Source: Pelecanus crispus (lineage: Eukaryota > Chordata > Aves > Pelecaniformes > Pelecanidae). From it: 64,000 nt of DNA. The notes under the pieces are model-generated. The model saw only the letters and a program-made list of their open reading frames with translations. It made no database searches and was not told the DNA's origin. This document shows positions 1 to 13,700 of this stretch, piece after piece. A program made the position numbers and the translations under genes. Numbering within the stretch: position 1 is the stretch's first letter; the number at the start of each line of letters is the position of its first letter. The stretch is taken from assembly GCF_030463565.1 (NCBI RefSeq), contig NC_134652.1, positions 14,423,397-14,487,396 of the forward strand, given 5' to 3'.

Positions 1-1194
1 CCTCTCAGCAGGTACCAACTTCAAATTGATTTGGCAATGTTTAACTTAGTTTAGCTCTTATGAACTACCTGCTAATCACCAAAATGCAGCTGGAAAATCA
101 TCAGCTACACCTGTTTACCTGCAAATTGCAATTAGGAGTTTCAAAACAGAAGCTTCTTAAAATCCTGCAAACAAGTCACTAGGCAACACAAGACTGGCAT
201 AAGGGGCTTCCACTTCAGAGATGAAACGTACCAAAGCTTCAGCATGCCAAAGCCTTACTAACCCAGCAACCCTGGTCTTCCTGGCTCTATACCAAAGGAT
301 GCAGGTCCTCATTTATCTTGCAAGTCAGCACTCCCCCCAGTTGTTGAACATACAGTATTCTATTAAAAAACCCCAGATTTTAGTAAAAAAAGTCTAGTTA
401 ATTGGGTATTGTAGTAATCTGTCAATTAAACAGGAAACCCACAGCACCCATTAAGCATAATGCAAGTTATCACTATTATTTCTTCATGTAAGCAAGAGCC
501 TAGAAAAAGCTACATCATGCCTACATATACAGTATGTCACAAATATGTAATAAATCTTACTAAGCAGCAAAATAAATTCAAGCCTAAGAGCTAGCTTCAA
601 CAGACTTGTTCAACTCTTTCAAAATAAATCCTGTGACTCTCTGCCTTTACATTCTAATGCAGATTGTCTTCAGATGAGCATGACTACAATGAATACTTTT
701 TCCAATGGTTCACTAATGCTAAAGTAACCTTTAGATCCGTTTGACAGCACATTCACATAGATCTCCTGCACCCTTAAATCCTTCCCCAAGATCTCAGTCT
801 AGGAATCCTTTACATTTTCAAGCACTGATGCTACTTATCACACAGAAAAATAATTCTGTCCGGCAAGTAAGGAAAACTTGGGCTAGGAGGGGAAGAGACA
901 ATTTTGCCCTTCACTACTTACTTGACTTTGCACTTCGGATACGTCCCTGATGCTACCTACCTCAGTTCTCCCCCGCTCCTTTTACGTTCTCCTCTCACCA
1001 ACCGAAGACTCTGTCACCACTCAGTAACAGTTTTTCCCTAGCTAGTTTTCCACCCTACAGAGAAGCAGAAAGAAGGCCGGGCAGCTCACAAGCAGAGCCA
1101 CAGACCCGAGGAGCTCTCTCTGAGGTGAGGCACCTGGAGGGCCAAGGAGCACCCCCAAACCAGAGCACAGCAGAGACCCACAGCGCAAGGCAGG
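1..1194. other. Left flank, probable intron of a leftward gene
   Basis: This stretch is ordinary AT-rich sequence with no convincing coding exon on either strand. Because a minus-strand splice donor lies at 1412-1413, it is most simply read as the first intron of a gene that runs left out of the window. I looked on the minus strand for the conserved part of SFR1, the gene expected here by synteny, and did not find it. Confidence 0.4.
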
Positions 1195-1865
1195 GGCCGC
1201 TCGCACGCCTCGGAGGCACCAGGCCCCCGGCCCGCCCCCCGGAGCCAGCTGGGCCAGGACCCGGGGTGCGGCTCAAGGAAGGAGACGGCCCAGCGGGACC
1301 CGCTCCCCTCCCCCCTCTACGCCACCAAGCCGTGAGGAAGACAACCCGCTCCCTCAGACGCCAGGAGCCGAGCGCAGGGAACCCGCCCCGGGCCCCGCCG
1401 CCGCCGCCCTCACCGCTTCAATCTCCCGCTACCGGCGGGAAGGGGCGGGGCGAGCGGGGCGGCGGCAGTGCGCCTGCGCGCGCGCGCGCGGGGCGGTGCC
1501 TGGCCGGCGCCGGCCGCTGTGCGCCTGCGCGCAGGGGAAGGCGGGGTGGGGCTCTGGTGCGGGCGGGCGCGCGAAGCTTGGAGCTGCGGCCGGGCGGGCG
1601 GGAAATGCGGGGCTGGGCGCCGCGGCCGCGAAGGCGCCGGGCAGAGCGGGGTTTGTGGAGCCCCCAGTGCGGGGCATCCCTGGGAACCTCGTACGCACGT
1701 CTGTTGCGGCTGGGCGTGCGAGGCCATGCTGTGTCCCTTAGGCCAGCATCGGCCGGCCACCCCATGGCTGGGCCTTGCCCGAGGCCAGGTGCCATCCCGC
1801 TGCGAGTGTCCCCGCGCCAGGGAGGGGGGGGCTGCAGCCTCAGCTTAGGGCGCTCCCCGCCGTGA
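1195..1865. promoter_or_regulatory. CpG island, probable promoter of a leftward housekeeping gene
   Basis: The segment is very rich in G, C and CpG, unlike everything else in the window. It has GC-box (Sp1-type) motifs near 1440-1460, an alternating CG run at 1477-1490, and two identical TGCGCCTGCGC elements at 1469-1479 and 1520-1530 that resemble NRF1 sites with one central mismatch. The inference is a TATA-less constitutive promoter. On the minus strand it is followed by a good splice donor. In human, SFR1 lies head-to-head with COL17A1 at a distance of about 36 kb, and the COL17A1 start codon here is about 28 kb away on the opposite strand, so SFR1 is the best candidate. A divergent + strand transcript is also possible, since a GTGAGT donor occurs at 1862. 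Confidence 0.75.
1414..1470 (-). other. Putative non-coding first exon of leftward gene (SFR1 candidate)
   Basis: Read on the minus strand, the sequence ending ATTGAAGCG is followed by GTGAGG, a strong splice donor with its GT at 1413-1412. The exon has no ATG between the island core and the donor, so it would be 5' untranslated. Its upstream limit is unknown and the value given is approximate. Assignment to SFR1 (SWI5-dependent recombination repair protein 1) rests only on the human gene order. Confidence 0.4.
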
Positions 1866-4800
1866 GTGGCAGGGCGGGCTCAGGCCCAGCCTTTTGGCAC
1901 AGCCAAGGGAACCACAACTCTCCACTTCAAGCCACCCATCAGGATCTACCTCAGGCACTGTCTCCTCGCGGAAAGGGAAAAGCTGTACCTGAGGAATGCA
2001 CCGGGAGAAGTGCGGCCTGAACAGCACTGTCTTGGTTGTGAGGGAAGGAGAAAGAACTGAAAATGAAATTTGACTGGAAAAACAGGCAGGTAGATGGTGA
2101 TTGTGACAAGGAGCGGCCCCAGCTGTAGTTGCAGTTGTGCATTTCAGAGCAGGATTAGAGGGTGCCCTGATGCTCAAAGGCGCTGCTGAAGGAAGTGTGA
2201 CTTTCGTGTCTTTCTCAGGAAACTTCCTTCCATGCTGCAGACCTGGTTTTTCCACGTGAATTTACGTTTCTCAGAACTGATTTGTACAAAATGTTTTTCC
2301 AAAATAACTGTCAGGACTGAGAAAATGAGCTGCAGAAGCCATAACGGCGATAGCTCCCAGCCCGCTGTGTGCAGATGATGTATCAGTGGTTCCTCCAGTA
2401 CCAGCCACAGCCAAGCTGCTCCATGCTGTGCATCAAGGCCTCACACAGCTGTGCTGAGTGTTGGACATGGAATATATGCACCTGCATGCTCTCACTAGAT
2501 CATGCCTTTAATTTCTGTAGCAGAAATGCAGTAATTTCCTGCCTGGTTGCTCCTCACAACCATCATGAGGATGCTCAATTTTCTCTTCGCCTTGTGTAAC
2601 ACCCATCTGTATTGAGACAGATACATTCTTGCACCGAGAGGTGAGTAAGCATTGAATGTAGGTGTGATAATGTGTTAGGAGTTGCTGTGCTTTTAACCAT
2701 AAGTATACACAGATTCACTCACTTCAAGTAGAATTTCACAGGGATGGTAGCAACCTTTTTTTCTCCTACAGTAAAAAGTATAAGCATTCAAAGCCCATCT
2801 AGAACAAGTCACTTTGGGAAATCTGAGAACTTGGGGCCTTTAGATTATTCCTTGTGTAGCAGTTGACTGTCTACAGTGAAAGTGATTTAGAAATAATATT
2901 CTCAGTAGGAAATGCAGGAAGTTAGATTATGTGACTACGTTGCATGATCAGCTATAACCATCTAGTGAAAAAACTCGCACGATACCTCAACGGTTGAGGC
3001 AGTTTGGAGGCATTTTTTAAACCTACCCCTTTTGTTGTTGTTGTTTTTTAATACCTGCAGCTATATTAATGTCATAAATATTTCATTTTTTTTAATATGT
3101 TAAAAAATTGACTCCTGCGTGCAACAGTAAAAGTGCTAATCTTCTGCTGCAAATTTATCAAGTGGGTTGGATCTCAAATACACTGGAGCTTTGAGGTGGC
3201 ATATCTCCAAGTTCACAACATATTTCCTTCTGTCTCAAGGATAGTCCCTGCTTTAAATTACTCATGCTCTGTTGTACAGACATGTTAACAGTTGAGTTGC
3301 ACAAGAACAACAGAAAGTTTGAAATTTTAGATCATTTGCCAGCTGAGATTCCAGTAAGATTTTACAGGACATAACACATGAAAAAGTCATCCTGAGCATT
3401 ATCATTGCTACTTTATTAGAGCAATGCCCACATGCCCCACCCCAAGTGAGGATTACAGTCTGCTTGAGACTGTGAATAGAGAAAGACGTTTCCACACGTT
3501 GGGTTTATGAGTTTTATGTACTACACAAAGAGTAGAGAAAAGGAAATATTATCATCAGTATTCACTGATGGGTAATCACTCTAGGAAGAGATCCCATTTC
3601 TGGTTGGTATTAAGTGTTTAGCTGTGTTTACCACATTTACCTATTGGTTTTCTTGGTGTTTAGACGTAGTACTGCAAAAACATGACTTGTCCAAGATCTG
3701 GCAGGAGGCCCCTGACAGAGCTGGGAACTAGAGTGTCATCAATCACCATGCAGTGACTATCCAGGACTTTTATTGCAGAAACCCAATAGCGATGGATATT
3801 ATTTTACCCACAACTTAATGATGGCAAACGGGAGTCAGACTAAAACCTTCCTCTGAAAAGGTGCACATCTGTTTCCCTTGAGCAAAAGAGATTATCCATG
3901 TGTTATTGATACTGGCATGTTTATGGCACACTGTAGATTGTTTCTCATACCGTTCAGTTAAGCTTGCTAGTGTGTGTACACAGCTAGCAAGTTCATTGCA
4001 ATACAGTCTTTATTAAGCACTGTAATGCTATTGGTTGATTTTTCTTTTTAATTCCATTCCTTTCATGATCAGAATAGTTTGGAGTAAGCAAAATAAAAGA
4101 AAAAATGCATAGGTAATTGCACACTGGGTAATACAATTATTGAGCCCTATTTGCTGAACGTATTGCTTCCCTTCAGAGAAACTTGTTTCCCCAAAGAACT
4201 AGAAGGAAAATGTGCTTCCTGGTTTTATTTTCTTTGGTGTTTCTGTGATGACATTTTAGTGATTGGATTTTTTTTTTCAGTTTGTCTGCACTATTGAAAG
4301 CTATTCTCTATGTATCGTCTCTTTCAGTAATCTTATATTACCAGAAGAGCATTAGAGCTCACACATCAGCACTGACAGGACGAGAATATGTTATAGTCCC
4401 CTATGGGCACCGTCTGTAGTAGCAAAGCCGAAATGGAGAATAATAGTAAAGGATACTGACTTTGGGTTTAGAGACTCCAGTTTGACCTTTATGGGTTCTT
4501 CTCTTCCAGAGTGCCAGGAGCATCACAAAACTTCCATTTAATAGCTTGCTAGGCACAACGGCCGGGCCTTTTGTCCCTAAACATTGCCAATGAGTAACTG
4601 AGATGTTAGTCAACATACTAAGTCTTAAGGCAGATATGCATTACACCCTTCTCTCATTTTTCTGAAATCTGTTGATCTTGTTTAAAGCCAAATGATGTAT
4701 CCTGACGCATGAAGTACACTCTGCACTGTCTGCATATTCTCTCTTGCCTGAGGCAGGAGGGTGGAGTGTTTTTATGTGCCTAACCACTAACTGCTGCAGA

Positions 4801-7800
4801 AATATTTTAAATCCTACCCACTTCAGCATGGGCCTGGGGCTGTGTTTTTGCTGGCTGCAATTCACTCCTCCCAAAAATGTTCTGACTTGCTTATAGCCGT
4901 GTAAATTTATCAAGGGAAAGGCTTTATAGACCAGATTGCTGGAGTAAAACCAGTTTGCTACAACAAAACCTGTCCTGGGGAGATAGATTCTGCTCTCATA
5001 ATGGTGCAAATGTCCAGTAATTACAGGGAAGTTACTAGAATGACATCAGCATGAAGCTAAAGCAAAAGTAAAATTTTGTTGCCTTTTCTGCTTTACATCA
5101 GGGGCTTGCTTAGACTATCCCTTATTTTTTACTGCAATTTTCAAGGCACCTGTCTTGAAAAGAAAAACTGACATAATTTATTGTAGCTGAGAGGCACTGC
5201 AGTTTGCCATTACAAAAGATAATGTACGAGCCAGCTGAGATAGGCTTCCTAGTTCTTGCTGCTGCATGTGCGAATAACCAAGTGGGTGAGGCACAGTGCT
5301 AATAAAAGGGAATAGCCTAAGACTGTCTCTTATTTTTGTGTCTAGTTGTGGGATTTTCTCTGACATAGTCATGCCAAAAATTACAGTTTGAAGTTTTTAC
5401 GAGACTGTACCAGACAAAGGTAACAATAAACAGACCTTCAGTGTTCTTGTCTTTGCTGGAGAACTGATTGATCATTATTTTAAGAAAATTCAAGCCTTTT
5501 AAATCTAAGCCCTTGCCCAAACTAATCCCTGGTACAGCTTTTGTCATCTGTGATTATCTGAGCATATTTTTGTGTTAAAGGTATTTGGATTGTAGTGGAG
5601 CTTGAAGAGTCGTTTCATTTTCTCACATACTTAATACAAAAGTTCATTTCATGCTGTGCGCATGTAACTCTTGGGTTGCTTGCATTTATCCATGCTACTG
5701 AAATTGGTGAAGCTGAAAAAGTGGACATGGTTTATTTGTTAGTGCAGACGAGCGAGTTTGAGGACAGTTACCCATAGTCTGTAGGCCTTGGGTGGACCCA
5801 GTGGATTAAACTGGGGTACCAGCAAGTCATCCAGTGAGCAGGTAAGCACAGACAGAAATGCACACCTTACCTTCTTCCTGGGCTCCTGAGGGTTTCACTT
5901 TTGCTCTGAGTGTAGAATTGAGTTAGAGTGTCCATCATCACTTCAGCAGCGTCACTGGTTATCGTTTTGTTTTAGAACAAATAACCATGCTACCAAGCAC
6001 ACCTTCTTTCCTACCAAACTGCAGCATCAGCAAGCAGGATTCAAAAATACACTTCCTCCCTGTTACTAAGAAACAAATCAGGTCATTTACCTGAGGCTAA
6101 AGAAAGCCTTATAAAGTAAAAATTTAGAGGTCTTTTCCTAAAGATGAAATATGAATGTGGTGTTCATGGGAGTATTCCATCTCTAGATACTGCTGACAAT
6201 AAAATCACGTCTAGAGGGCTGAGATTTCAATGTGGCAATGTTGTCAGGCACTCACCACTGCTTATGTTGGAAACCAGGCTCACAGGTTAATACATTCATG
6301 TGAGAGCTGGCTTAAAGCTCTCTCCTGTTTTCTTAGTCATACAGTTAGTAGCTTGCATAACATTTTAAGTGTGCATAATTGTCGTGATATGGGGGATATG
6401 TCTGTATTACTTGTGCAAACAAAATCATGTATCTAAGGACAGCTGCCTCAGGATTGTGAGGCAGGCAATTCACCAAGAACTGTGAACAGGTGTGAAACTC
6501 TTAGTTTTTAATGTAAAGGTTGAAGCAAATTCTTTAAAAGTCAAAAGACTTAAGGTGCTCACAGACAATGGGAACTCAATAAATACTGGCTTATCACACC
6601 TGCTCTCAAAATATTCAGCTATAGGGAGGGCAACAAGAATGTATTCTGTGCCATTTCCTTTAGCAAGTAAAACGTGCAGTGAAACTTTTTGACTTCTCCT
6701 AGTTTCTTGAGTAAAATATGTTGTTTATGCCAGTTAGGGCTTATTTCAAAATGGGTATTTCAGTGTTTGTGAGCTGTATTGCTTTTGTTCCAATTATTTC
6801 CAAAATCATTTCAGTGCAAATCTTCTATTCATGTTCATATCTGAAATAACTGTATTTTGAGTCTGTTTTTCTACATAGGCATACAGAAAGAGCTTTACTG
6901 GTGAGTGTGTAATATTTTCATACAACATCAATGTGTTGAAGTGATTATTCTTACGTTATTTTTACTGTTGTCATGTTCCCTTGCTGCAGAAGGGCAGCTT
7001 AGCCCTTGTGACATTTGAAGTCATTGAGAAAGTTCCTACTGAACTGAAGGGAAGCAGAACTATGCTGTCCTGATGGCAGTTAGTAGAAGTGTGGCATATG
7101 GAGCGAGCTAATGGTATGATTTCATGTGGTGCTGAGATACTGGAATTGCAGCTGACTGCATTAGCATAAGCGTTTCACACTGTGTTTAATGTGTGAGAAG
7201 GCAACCAGTCTCCCTCTCAACACATTAAGGAAACTGTATTTTGGGTGAAGAACATTTGTCTTAAATGGAGTCCAGGAATGCTGAACTGATGCTAAGTGAA
7301 TAAAGAAAATTATTTGGTGAATCAGGTTAGCAAGTGCTACCCGCTTTAACTGGGGATGTTTTCCCATCGGTAGCCTACGTAGCCTTGAGGTTGTGTCCTG
7401 GCATCAGTGACTTCCATCACACATATTGATAGTCACTGAACAAGCTCTCTCCATCATCGATCTCTTTGATGACAGCCATGCCATACCATTTAAAGTAACA
7501 CTCCTGCAGCTGGAGATCTGCCAGTACATTCACAGCTGAAAGAAGAGTTATTCTGGTTTTGATGTTTTAAAGTTTAGTGCATTTTTTCCTTGAGTTAATT
7601 ACAAGCGTTTTATGGGTAACATATGCCAGAATAAGCTATTTCATCATTCTTAAATGCATGGTGGTAACTCAACACGTGGGTATGCATTGACAAGTTTTCT
7701 CTTGAAAGACTCCACAGGAGTTAGATCAGCAGATAGATCACCCTGGAATTTTAGCTAGCATATACCCTGCCTCTTCTTGAGTCTGTGAAACCGGGCAAGA

Positions 7801-10640
7801 CTAAACCTTAAAACTGTCCACATTGATGTCTGGATGGGAAGTCCTACGTGGGATTCATTTTTCTAAGATCAGCAATGCACATATGGGTGGACCCTACTTA
7901 ATCATGTGTGATACATGGGTACAAAGAGTAATCAAGAATGTCATCACCTACTCCATGCAGTTTATTTTCTTTGGTGACATCTTTCTTTTCCATTTCAGCA
8001 AGGAATTCTGGGTCAGAATTTTTTTTCCTTAAAGCAGGATTCTCACTTTCTAAAATCAAGCCTAGAAGCTGTTAAACTACCTCTGGTCTAACACTTCCTT
8101 GCCCTAAGCTTTTCTCTCAAACCTAAAGAGGCATTCTTTCTCACAAATATTGCTATAATGCAGGAAATACTACTACTTTGCATTACCAGTTGGTGTACCT
8201 AGCTGTAACTGCTGGTTTCCTAAAGATGTGTTTAAAAAAAAAGACAATAGGCAGACGTTGCAAATGGCAAAGAGGAGGATCTCTTCTCTCTGTATTTGTC
8301 TCTGTAGAACAAATAAATAGCTCTCCTCACTGATCTCCAGCTTCTCAGTTACACCATGGGTACATTGTGCAGATAAGAAGTACAAATAGGTCTCCAAAGC
8401 CAATACTGGTGAGATACTGAAAGTTGATGCTGGCCTGCAACATCAGAGTCACCGCATAGCCCTGCTGGGAAAACTGCAAATGAAGATGCTGCCCTTTCTG
8501 CTCGGTGCTACAGGCAATGTCCCGCAGTTCTGCCATTCTCATTATTCCAGATGTAGTATGGATTTTTAATGGTCAAGCCTGCAGTCTAACTTTGACACCA
8601 CACAACCAACCTGAAGTACAGCTCTCTGGAGAGTCCACCAGGCAGTGGAGAAGTTGAGAGGACCCCAAGAAGCTAAAGAATTTATACGTTTTCCTTTTAC
8701 CATGAACCTGAGTCCATCAAAGATACATGGCCATGCCTATTGCCGAATTTCAGAAACAGGCCAAAGTGGTAAAGTCATTCTGTGATGCACTCTTAAGACT
8801 TGAGTGTGTCATCAGGAGCACAAGAGCAATATCACTGATGAAGAACAAAATAGTAAGGATGTGGCTCATGTATGTATCTTACACAGAAATATTTACTTTT
8901 CCTTTTCCAAGTAAACCTATATGCAGAAACCATCCTCATAGATACAATGGAGAAGTTGCAATGACTTATCATCAAAATGTGGAGGATCAAACCCCACACC
9001 CTGAGGTCACCATGATAAACTCTATTGCTGCTATTAATTATTTCTGCCCTTATTTTTGAAACAGCAAAACCACGTGGGCCAATTTCATCTTTAGCTTAGC
9101 CGATTCCATGGGAATTGATGATTTTATATCAACAACTAATTGCATTTAATTAACTTGCAAGAATTTTTTTCATCTGCGTAATTTGGGTAGAAGAAAGGTA
9201 GGAAAAGTGGGATAAGATTAAATGCTCCTCAAATGCTTTCTTTGTGGGAGGCAGCCAAGTGGGAGATGCAGCCTTCTTCAGTGTTTTGGACTATTAAAAC
9301 CATTACTAGGATGAATGCAACTGCAATCTAAGATGCCCTTTACATTTATGCCCCACAGATGCAGCCATGTTCGAACTGATGCTGCAAGTGATTAAACTAT
9401 GACTTAACTTAATGTTCATCATCTCAGGTGGAGGAATCCCAAGGGGTGGTCACCAAATCAGGAAGGTCTTTCATGAAGAGATGGGTGTGTGTTCAAATCA
9501 GAGCATCTTTAGAATATATTCCACAAATGAATGTTGACTGTGTTTTCCCACTGATGTTTTAAAAATGGAGATCCTAGGTAAAGTATTAAAAAATGCATTG
9601 AAGGGACACTCTTAGCATATTCTTTCTAATTCTTTAAAGTACTGTTTGCAGTGGTCCCTAACAGTTCCTGAATACTTGACACAGAAATACTCTGAATATT
9701 TCACATGCACACAAGTACATAAGAAACAATTCTCTTGTATTTGATCATATGCTTGTTTATTGCTGAGTTGTTTATATGTTGGGAGCTGTACATCCTGATT
9801 TTTTATTGTACACTTACTCGTATTGCTTCTAGATGCTGGTCTTTTTTCACTAGTTTGTTGTTGTTCAGTTGTGCAGACATTGTGCATTTGTTTTAGGAAA
9901 AGCTGAAGGATTCCACTGACACTGCAGATAGCTACAGTAAAGTAAACAGAACAGAAGTAGGAGCATGTAATTCTAATAGCCCTTTAACACCAACCCAACC
10001 ATAGTTCACTGCCCTCCCTCCCGTAAGCTGATTGCTCTTGACTCTGGCAATTGCTTAGTGTGTGTTTCCGTGCCGTCTTCTTCCCACTTGGTCTCTCTAA
10101 GTTTTCCTTATAATATTTTATGTGCATGTATTGGCTTGTTGATTTCTTTATGTTCTGCTTGATTGCATACGCTTGGCAGGCATTAGCTACCACAGATGCT
10201 ATTCTGTCTGCCACGTTTTGTGTACTCAAAAGGAGAAGATCGAACCTCTTTATTGATGAGGGTGGGGATATATGTGTGTATCAATGTCTCAGTAAGCATT
10301 AGGTATTGGACATGGCTGTTTATTGGCAAAAGAATTTGCCTCTAGACATATTAAGAACAGCAGTTTGCAATACACACTGTTCATGCCTGCACTGTTAAGG
10401 AAATACCTTATGAAACTGTAGGTTAAACACTGCCTGCTGGTCAGGTAGATGAAGTTCACAACAATTTGGCACTGGTTGTCCTTCACCGGTAAAATATGGT
10501 AGTTTTTACCTGCAGTTACAAGTTTAAAGACATTTGCAAAACTGCCAGATTGTTATTACCAAAACAGTAATTAAATGAAGTGTCATGCAATTAAACTAGA
10601 CCAGCATGTGTTTGACAGCCTTGGGCAACGCTAGGAATGA
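1866..10640. other. Intergenic stretch, no gene recognised
   Basis: Nearly 9 kb of AT-rich sequence with only short random open frames (the longest about 120 codons, without splice context or recognisable motifs). It contains a short TTG repeat near 3031-3045, a 15-base quasi-palindrome at 2985-2999 and a longer inverted repeat at 3963-3991. No RNA gene or mobile element was recognised. Confidence 0.6.
3963..3991. repeat. Inverted repeat with 8-bp perfect arms
   Basis: CTTGCTAG at 3963-3970 is the exact reverse complement of CTAGCAAG at 3984-3991. The 13-base spacer itself contains the palindrome TGTGTACACA, so the whole could extrude as a cruciform or hairpin. No open frame or known element accounts for it. 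Confidence 0.6.
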
Positions 10641-10708
10641 AGTCCCCAGTTCAGCACAGTACTTAAATATGCGTGTAGCTTTAAGCATGTGGGTAGTCCC
10701 CATGAAGG
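10641..10708. repeat. Probable fragment of an old amniote palindromic repeat
   Basis: The segment has the sequence style of a dispersed element that I recall from birds, crocodilians and turtles: a cagcacagtacttaa block, then gctttaagcatgtgggtagt, then ccccatgaag. The palindromic second half is missing here. The identification is from memory and needs a repeat library to confirm. Confidence 0.4.
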
Positions 10709-13700
10709 CTAGCGGTAGTTCTCAGTGATCAGAGGTCTAGTAAACTCAGTGTCTGAGGAAAGCTGCAGGAACAGGAAAAGCTTAGTCTGCTGTTGAAAAC
10801 TCTAATGGCATATGTGACAACAGCATTCAAATACATAAAAGGTGGTGACAAGAAAGGAAATAAGTTACACTGAGAATGGAAGACAGGAAGTGATCCTCAG
10901 CTGAAGCAGGAGATACTTGTTCTGGAACTTCAAGACATTTTCTAACAGCAAGTATGGTGAGATACAGACCAGATCACCTCATGAGGCTCTGAAACCTTAT
11001 GGAAATTTTTAAAAGTCTTTCAAAGAAAAGATCTATCAAGAATAGCTAAGGTGGAGCTGGGTCTTGGGACAGAGAGATGGACAAGATACCTAACTGAAGG
11101 CCTTTTCAGCCTTATTTTCTACAGTTGTATAATTTTATGTCCTCAAAATTACACATGTACATCAAAATAAATATGTAAAAGACTCACAGAGTTCTTTACA
11201 GGCTTAGGCAAATGTTCTTCTGTCAGAAGGGGGAGCAGTGAATCAGTGTTCTTACTGGGCTCCCTGTTGGTACCTCATCTTTCCAAAAAACTGGATTCGG
11301 TGAACTCAAGGTAGCGAACTCCAAAAAATACACACACTTCTTACTGAGGGTTCTTCACTTCAGTTCACCACCTATACTGTGTTTTATCCATTATTTTTAT
11401 CTTGACATTGTACCTAACAGAATGATTTTCTTAGTACAGATTTTTAATATTTTTTGGGGGAGGAGGGGTGGTGTAAATATTTTGTTCTGAACTCTTTAAT
11501 TTATGCTGGAAACTAAAAACATCTTTAGGTATTGTGGTTACAAAGCCTTCAGCTGACAACTTTAATCATGGATGTTATTAAAGTAGAATCCAAAGAGCAG
11601 TTCCTTTGTAGGCACTGGGTAAGGAAGGCAGCCACCATAACACGCATCTGGCAACCTTGTGATAACAATAAGTCTACCCAGAAAGACCCATGCCAGCAGG
11701 AACATTTAAAATACATAACATATGGAGTGAGGATAAGCCCAGGATGCCTTGATTTTAATAAGAGAAGGCTGTGTGTTATCACAGGTCTCACAAGCTGAAC
11801 TTCTGATGGAAGCAAATTAATGAGAATCTGAATTGCTGTGAAATGAAAAGTTTGAATAACAACTAAGTTTCCTGCCAGTCATCTTGCTGAGAAGAAGTGA
11901 CACACAACAGACCTGGCTTTTGGGAAAGGCAATACTTTTGTGCTTTGGAGAAGAAACAGGATTTTTCAAGCAGAGACATGAAAATAGAGATGGGCACAGT
12001 CAGAAGGTTCAGAGCCAAGTCAGAAAAACTGCCACAAACTGGAAGCAGAGATGACTTAAATAGGTTGGATCCAAGTTTTGAGTGTTCACTTGTAAATGTC
12101 TTACTCGGAACTATTTAAAAAATAATCTGCTAGTCTGAGGTCAGTGTTCAAGCCCTGGTATAAGCAAGGCACTGAAAAGCTTCCTTTTTCCCCAGGGTTC
12201 TGCCCTACCAGCTGAACAGCTGGAATGCAGTGTATTTGCCATCATGCCACCATTTCTCCTTTTACTTTTGATTTTAAATACCTTCTTGGCACTGGAGAAA
12301 AGCTGGTTTGTAAAATGAGATCCTCTTGCATGCAACATTATGTGAAGGAATGATAGAATCACTGATGGCCATTACTGGGGAGAGCAAGGCTTTCCCAGTA
12401 AAGCCAGCTACTGCTCATTATCTTTCTCTGAATAGCCCTTGTTTATATCTTTGCTGTTTTACTCATTACAATTGAAATTGTAATACTCACCTTTTGCAAA
12501 AATGGTGAGCTGTTCCAGGAGAAATCCCATTGTGCAAGGCGGCATAACCCCAGCCATCTTAGGATCATCTTTTCCTTGTAACCACCAGGAGAAATGTGTA
12601 AAAGAAGTCAGCAGTTAAAATGAAGAAGCTTTCCTGCCTAGCTCTATAGAAATATGAGAACTGCTGAAAATTAAAACTTGCCAATCAGCTCTGGCATATT
12701 GGAGAGCTGGCCCTACAGTTGTCACCTTAACATTGTCATTTTGATTGTAACAATGAGTTACAGATCAGTTAGATGAATTGCGATACCTGTGGCAACTTGG
12801 GACATCTGTGTTCTAACTGTGCATGAACTAACTGTAAGACCATCATGCATGAAAGAGCTGCATGATTTCTATTGAAATTATTAATACTATTTTTACTACT
12901 ACACCACCAATAAACATGGTTAGATATTCCACAGACTGCATTGTACCTCTGTGTGCTTATGAAGCAGAAATAAATTTCAAATGTCCACAGACCTGCACTG
13001 GTCTGTTCTCTTCTGGGTCACAAATCTTCCCTTTGTTTATCCTTCAACAAGCAGGTTTTGGTTGGAATTAGCATATCGCTTGTGGTTTTGTATGCCAAAG
13101 GTGTGTCTGTCTAGAGATTTGCTTGCACAAGCATAATTTCTAATGAAAAGTGAGAAACTTGGAGAGGTGTGAGGGAATGGGAGCATAAAGAAAATAACCA
13201 TAAATGGTGCTGAATACTGTTTTTAACCCACATAAGAAGAAAGCTGCAAACTAAAAGATGTTCTAGATTAAAGAACAGTGAGGGATCGTTAAACAGATTG
13301 AAAAAACACTTGCTAATGAGCTGCCAGCTATGACTTTTGACTTCTATAATATTGCTCAAATATTTACTCTCATTCTAACTAACTATTGATAGTCAGTGTG
13401 TCTCTAACTACTCTGTAACTCCAGCCACAGTTTCCAGCTTTTACGTAAGTCTGTTCATAATTAACTCAGAGTCAAGGAAAAAAAAGAATGTGTGAGGACT
13501 GGCTTATTTTAACCCTTGTATCTGCTTTTTCTGAATGGGTTCTGAAGAGAAGTATTGAGTCCATGTTGTGACTGTTTCCTGTAGGTCTGGTCTGGTCTGT
13601 CTCTGTGCGAACATTTGTAAGGTCAGGAAGTCTGTGCCAGGATGTCAGAGGTAGATGTGAAACTTGATCAAGATTACTGAAGTGCTGGCATATCAGAATA

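Noticed and set aside
1..1413. Search for SFR1 coding exons on the minus strand
   Set aside because: The conserved SFR1 motif with RERLRKTR was not found in any minus-strand frame. The gene assignment therefore remains a synteny inference.
1125..1865. 246-codon Pro/Arg/Gly-rich open frame and its antisense partners in the CpG island
   Set aside because: Long frames in several registers are typical of GC-rich DNA with few stop codons. The peptide is low-complexity and matches nothing known.
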